Positions 7,228 through 8,592 of a stretch of DNA of 8,592 nt are shown piece by piece. The notes under the pieces were generated by a model. The model did no database searches. It saw nothing but the letters and a program-made list of their open reading frames with translations, and had not been told where the DNA came from. The DNA comes from Treponema sp. (GTDB lineage: Bacteria > Spirochaetota > Spirochaetia > Treponematales > Breznakiellaceae): contig JAISRD010000241.1 in the NCBI GenBank assembly GCA_031273835.1, positions 1 to 8,592 on the forward strand. Direction: 5' to 3'. How positions within the stretch are numbered: position 1 is the first letter of the stretch; each line of letters starts with the position of its first letter. A program made the translations under genes and the position numbers.

Positions 7228-7270
7228 CGCCCCCCGTGCTCTGAGATTATAAAGAGAGGGGGCGTTATTT
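7228..7270 (+). terminator. Probable intrinsic terminator after the TPR-SpoIID gene
   Basis: CGCCCCC (7228-7234) pairs with GGGGGCG (7258-7264). A small interior CTCT/AGAG helix can extend it, and TTATTT follows immediately at 7265-7270. It begins 7 nt after the stop codon. The T tract is short, but the GC-rich stem and the position fit a terminator separating this gene from the DUF3786 gene. Confidence 0.55.
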
Positions 7271-7302
7271 CACCTGGAATTATTAAGGAGAGTACGGCGA
7301 AA

Positions 7303-7899
7303 ATGAACCGCAACAATTATCAAATACAAACAGAGCAGTCGCGGCAGCTATTTATGAAAACCGATCAAGCCCGGGTGATCGAAAAACTCAAGCTTCCCCA
7401 CGACGGCGATTTTTTATATGTCCGGTTCCTCGGCGAAACGCTGAGCGTTTCACGCATGACCGGAAAAATCGCCGGCATTCCCGATGACGACACCATGACC
7501 CCGGCCGCCGTTTATGACTATTTGTGTCATTCACGGGCGGACAGGCTGCGCTCCGGACAGTGGGTGAGCACGGCGGGTATAGGCCTGGAATTTCACCGTG
7601 GAAACGACGGCATGTTTGCCGAAACCGCCCGGTATCTCGACGGCCGCGGGGACGCGCTGGCGGCGCTTTGCAGGAAACTCGGCGGTACGGAGAGGACACC
7701 GGGGGACGTGAGTTACGAACTTACGCTTTTCGACGAAATACCGGTGTGGCTTCAGTTCTGGCGCGGCGACGATGAATTTCCGGCAAAGCTCGTCCTGCTT
7801 TGGGACAAAAACATAACACAATGGGTGCATTACGAAACGCTGTATTACATAGCATCGATGCTGTTTACGCGGTTAAAAAAGGAGCTGGATATAAATTGA
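7303..7899 (+). CDS. DUF3786 family protein, function unknown
   Basis: This 198-aa soluble protein has no signal peptide or membrane segment. Its C-terminal half, ELTLFDEIPVWLQFWRGDDEFPAKLVLLWDKNITQWVHYETLYYIASML, carries the pattern recalled for DUF3786 proteins of anaerobes: a hydrophobic strand, then F(W)xGDDEFPxxxxxLWD, then a helix with YETLYY. The N-terminal half includes LKLPHDGDFLYVRFLGETLSVSR and a TPAAVYDYL segment. No catalytic motif is obvious. The start at ATG 7303 has AAGGAG upstream, but with a long 12-nt spacing. Codon use differs from the neighbours: only 2 of 15 glycines use GGG, whereas GGG is the main Gly codon early in the SpoIID-like gene. That could reflect horizontal acquisition. 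It stands alone between a terminator and the 21-bp repeat array. Confidence 0.8.
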   Translation: MNRNNYQIQTEQSRQLFMKTDQARVIEKLKLPHDGDFLYVRFLGETLSVSRMTGKIAGIPDDDTMTPAAVYDYLCHSRADRLRSGQWVSTAGIGLEFHRGNDGMFAETARYLDGRGDALAALCRKLGGTERTPGDVSYELTLFDEIPVWLQFWRGDDEFPAKLVLLWDKNITQWVHYETLYYIASMLFTRLKKELDIN

Positions 7900-7906
7900 G
7901 CGTCCG

Positions 7907-8054
7907 GACAGGAATCTGGATGATTCAGACAGGAATCTGAATGATTCAGACAGGAATCTGAATCGCTCAGACAGGAATCTGGATGGCTCAGACCCGGGTC
8001 TGAATCGCTCACGACAAGCCTCCGTATCGCCCGGACAAAGCTCCGAAGACTCAA
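7907..8054. repeat. Array of about seven 21-bp tandem repeats with internal dyads
   Basis: Units begin at 7907, 7928, 7949, 7970, 7991, 8013 and 8034. The first four start with GACAGGAATCTG and end with a variable nine-base part such as AATGATTCA or AATCGCTCA. Unit 5 replaces the AGGAAT core by CCGGGT, and units 6-7 are degenerate (GACAAGCCTCCG, GACAAAGCTCCG) after a one-base insertion. Each unit junction forms a dyad; the best is TCTGAATGATTCAGA (7936-7950), with 7-bp arms around one base. A second dyad inside units is TCAGA-CAGGAA-TCTGA. The period of 21 bp equals two B-DNA turns, so the dyads share one helix face. The array starts 8 bp after the DUF3786 stop and lies between convergent genes. 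It is not a CRISPR: there are no unique spacers. A protein-binding array, a 3'-end RNA structure or a tandem-repeat locus are all possible. Confidence 0.85.
7988..8003. repeat. Perfect 16-bp palindrome in repeat unit 5
   Basis: TCAGACCCGGGTCTGA is identical to its reverse complement. In units 2-4 the same outer arms TCAGA/TCTGA flank a non-palindromic CAGGAA; here that core is CCCGGG, which completes the symmetry. It lies in the array between the DUF3786 gene and tsaD. Confidence 0.85.
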
Positions 8055-8076
8055 GGGGTAATCGGTCCGTAACCCC
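8055..8076 (-). terminator. Weak hairpin directly after the tsaD stop
   Basis: On either strand GGGGT (8055-8059) pairs with ACCCC (8072-8076), a 5-bp stem around a 12-nt loop containing CGGTCCG. It touches the tsaD stop codon (TAG, 8079-8077). No T tract follows in the tsaD direction, so it is a weak terminator candidate on its own; the repeat array beyond it could add structure. Confidence 0.25.
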
Positions 8077-8592
8077 CTACGGATACCGCTTCTTGAATTC
8101 CCGCACCCTGGCGGAGGCGCTTACGTTCATCGGCGAGCGGTCCCCCCGCAGCAGGTAACGTTCCCCTATGCCGGCGATCATGGCCCCGTTATCGCCGCAG
8201 AGTTCCGGGGGAGGAAAGACAACCCGCAGTTCCCGGCCGCCCGCGGCGCCGGCTTCCAGCCGCGCCCTGAGGCAGGAATTGGCCGCCACCCCGCCGCCGC
8301 TGACGACGGTGGAGAGCCCCGTATCTTCCACCGCCCGGAAAAGGCCCCGGGCCAGTATTTCCACCGCGGTCTTTTGAAAGGACGCCGCAATATCGGCGAG
8401 CTCGTCCTTGTACCGGGCCGCGGGATCCCCGCTTTCCCCTTTGTTCCTGTGGTCGGTAGTTATTACAACCGGGCGGGGTTTGGCGCGGAACTGTTCCAGT
8501 TGATTTACCACCGCCGTCTTGAGGCCCGAGTAGGAAAAATCATACCGGTGCTCCGAACCGTCCCTGCCGGTTTTATAGAGCCTGGGCAGGGG
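8077..8592 (-). CDS. tsaD: tRNA N6-threonylcarbamoyladenosine synthase subunit TsaD, C-terminal half
   Basis: The right window edge cuts the 5' part, leaving 171 residues of a protein that is usually about 340 aa. The visible part has FSYSGLKTAVVNQ near its start, the ATP-grasping SGGGVAANSCLRARL loop, and CGDNGAMIAGIGERY, whose Asp is the conserved metal ligand of the Kae1/TsaD family. TsaD transfers the threonylcarbamoyl group to A37 of ANN-decoding tRNAs and works with TsaB, TsaC and TsaE, none of which is in the window. The C-terminus ends in the basic stretch VREFKKRYP. It is convergent with the DUF3786 gene across the repeat array. The start and promoter are outside the window. Confidence 0.95.
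   Translation of the reverse strand, partial: PLPRLYKTGRDGSEHRYDFSYSGLKTAVVNQLEQFRAKPRPVVITTDHRNKGESGDPAARYKDELADIAASFQKTAVEILARGLFRAVEDTGLSTVVSGGGVAANSCLRARLEAGAAGGRELRVVFPPPELCGDNGAMIAGIGERYLLRGDRSPMNVSASARVREFKKRYP

Noticed and set aside
7845..8054. Minus-strand open frame across the repeats giving a seven-residue repeat peptide (SDSCLNH type)
   Set aside because: The periodicity simply follows from a 21-bp DNA repeat divisible by three. It has no clear ribosome site and overlaps the end of the DUF3786 gene antisense.
7907..8054. CRISPR array
   Set aside because: Repeats are directly abutting without unique spacers, units diverge along their length, and no cas gene is present.
7895..8158. 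Plus-strand frame through the array encoding DRNLNDS heptads as a possible extension of the DUF3786 protein
   Set aside because: This frame has a TAA at 7892-7894 directly upstream, so no simple frameshift from the gene can enter it, and no good start codon precedes it.

Overview
The window reads as a chromosomal segment of a GC-rich spirochaete, most likely a Treponema-type organism (Treponemataceae/Breznakiellaceae). That placement is inferred from gene content: a TPR-SpoIID lipoprotein in what looks like a non-spore-former, a HEAT-repeat exported protein of a kind common in treponemes, and relaxed lipobox use. No 16S or other marker is present to prove it. Coding density is high, and no stretch over about 180 bases lacks a gene.

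Layout. 1-1624 (minus): a glycoside hydrolase family 5 protein running off the left edge, with clear catalytic glutamates and a resemblance to the GH5_12 glycolipid/steryl glucosidases. It is divergent, with only 22 bp between start codons, from 1647-2822 (plus), an exported HEAT-repeat protein. Convergent with that is the rpoN operon on the minus strand: rpoN (sigma-54, 3714-5081), hpf (ribosome hibernation factor, 3403-3693) and ptsN (EIIA-Ntr-like, 2862-3308). This is the conserved rpoN-hpf-ptsN order known from many bacteria. Divergent from rpoN is 5169-7220 (plus), a lipoprotein fusing TPR repeats to a SpoIID peptidoglycan-cleaving domain. After a probable terminator comes 7303-7899 (plus), a DUF3786 protein with different codon use. 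An array of about seven 21-bp tandem repeats (7907-8054) full of dyad symmetry fills the gap before the convergent 3' end of tsaD (8077-8592, minus, partial), the t6A tRNA-modification ATPase.

Regulation. Four genes (the GH5 gene, the HEAT gene, ptsN and rpoN) lack a Shine-Dalgarno sequence. Each has a sigma-70-type -10 element (three also a recognisable -35 at 17 bp) placed so that transcription should begin 0-4 nt before the ATG. hpf and the spoIID-like gene instead have good Shine-Dalgarno sites. This suggests leaderless expression is common in this genome.

Most worth a second look are the 21-bp dyad repeat array, the leaderless promoter pattern (including overlapping divergent -10 elements on one 13-bp palindrome), and the bacterial GH5_12-like enzyme without a signal peptide.
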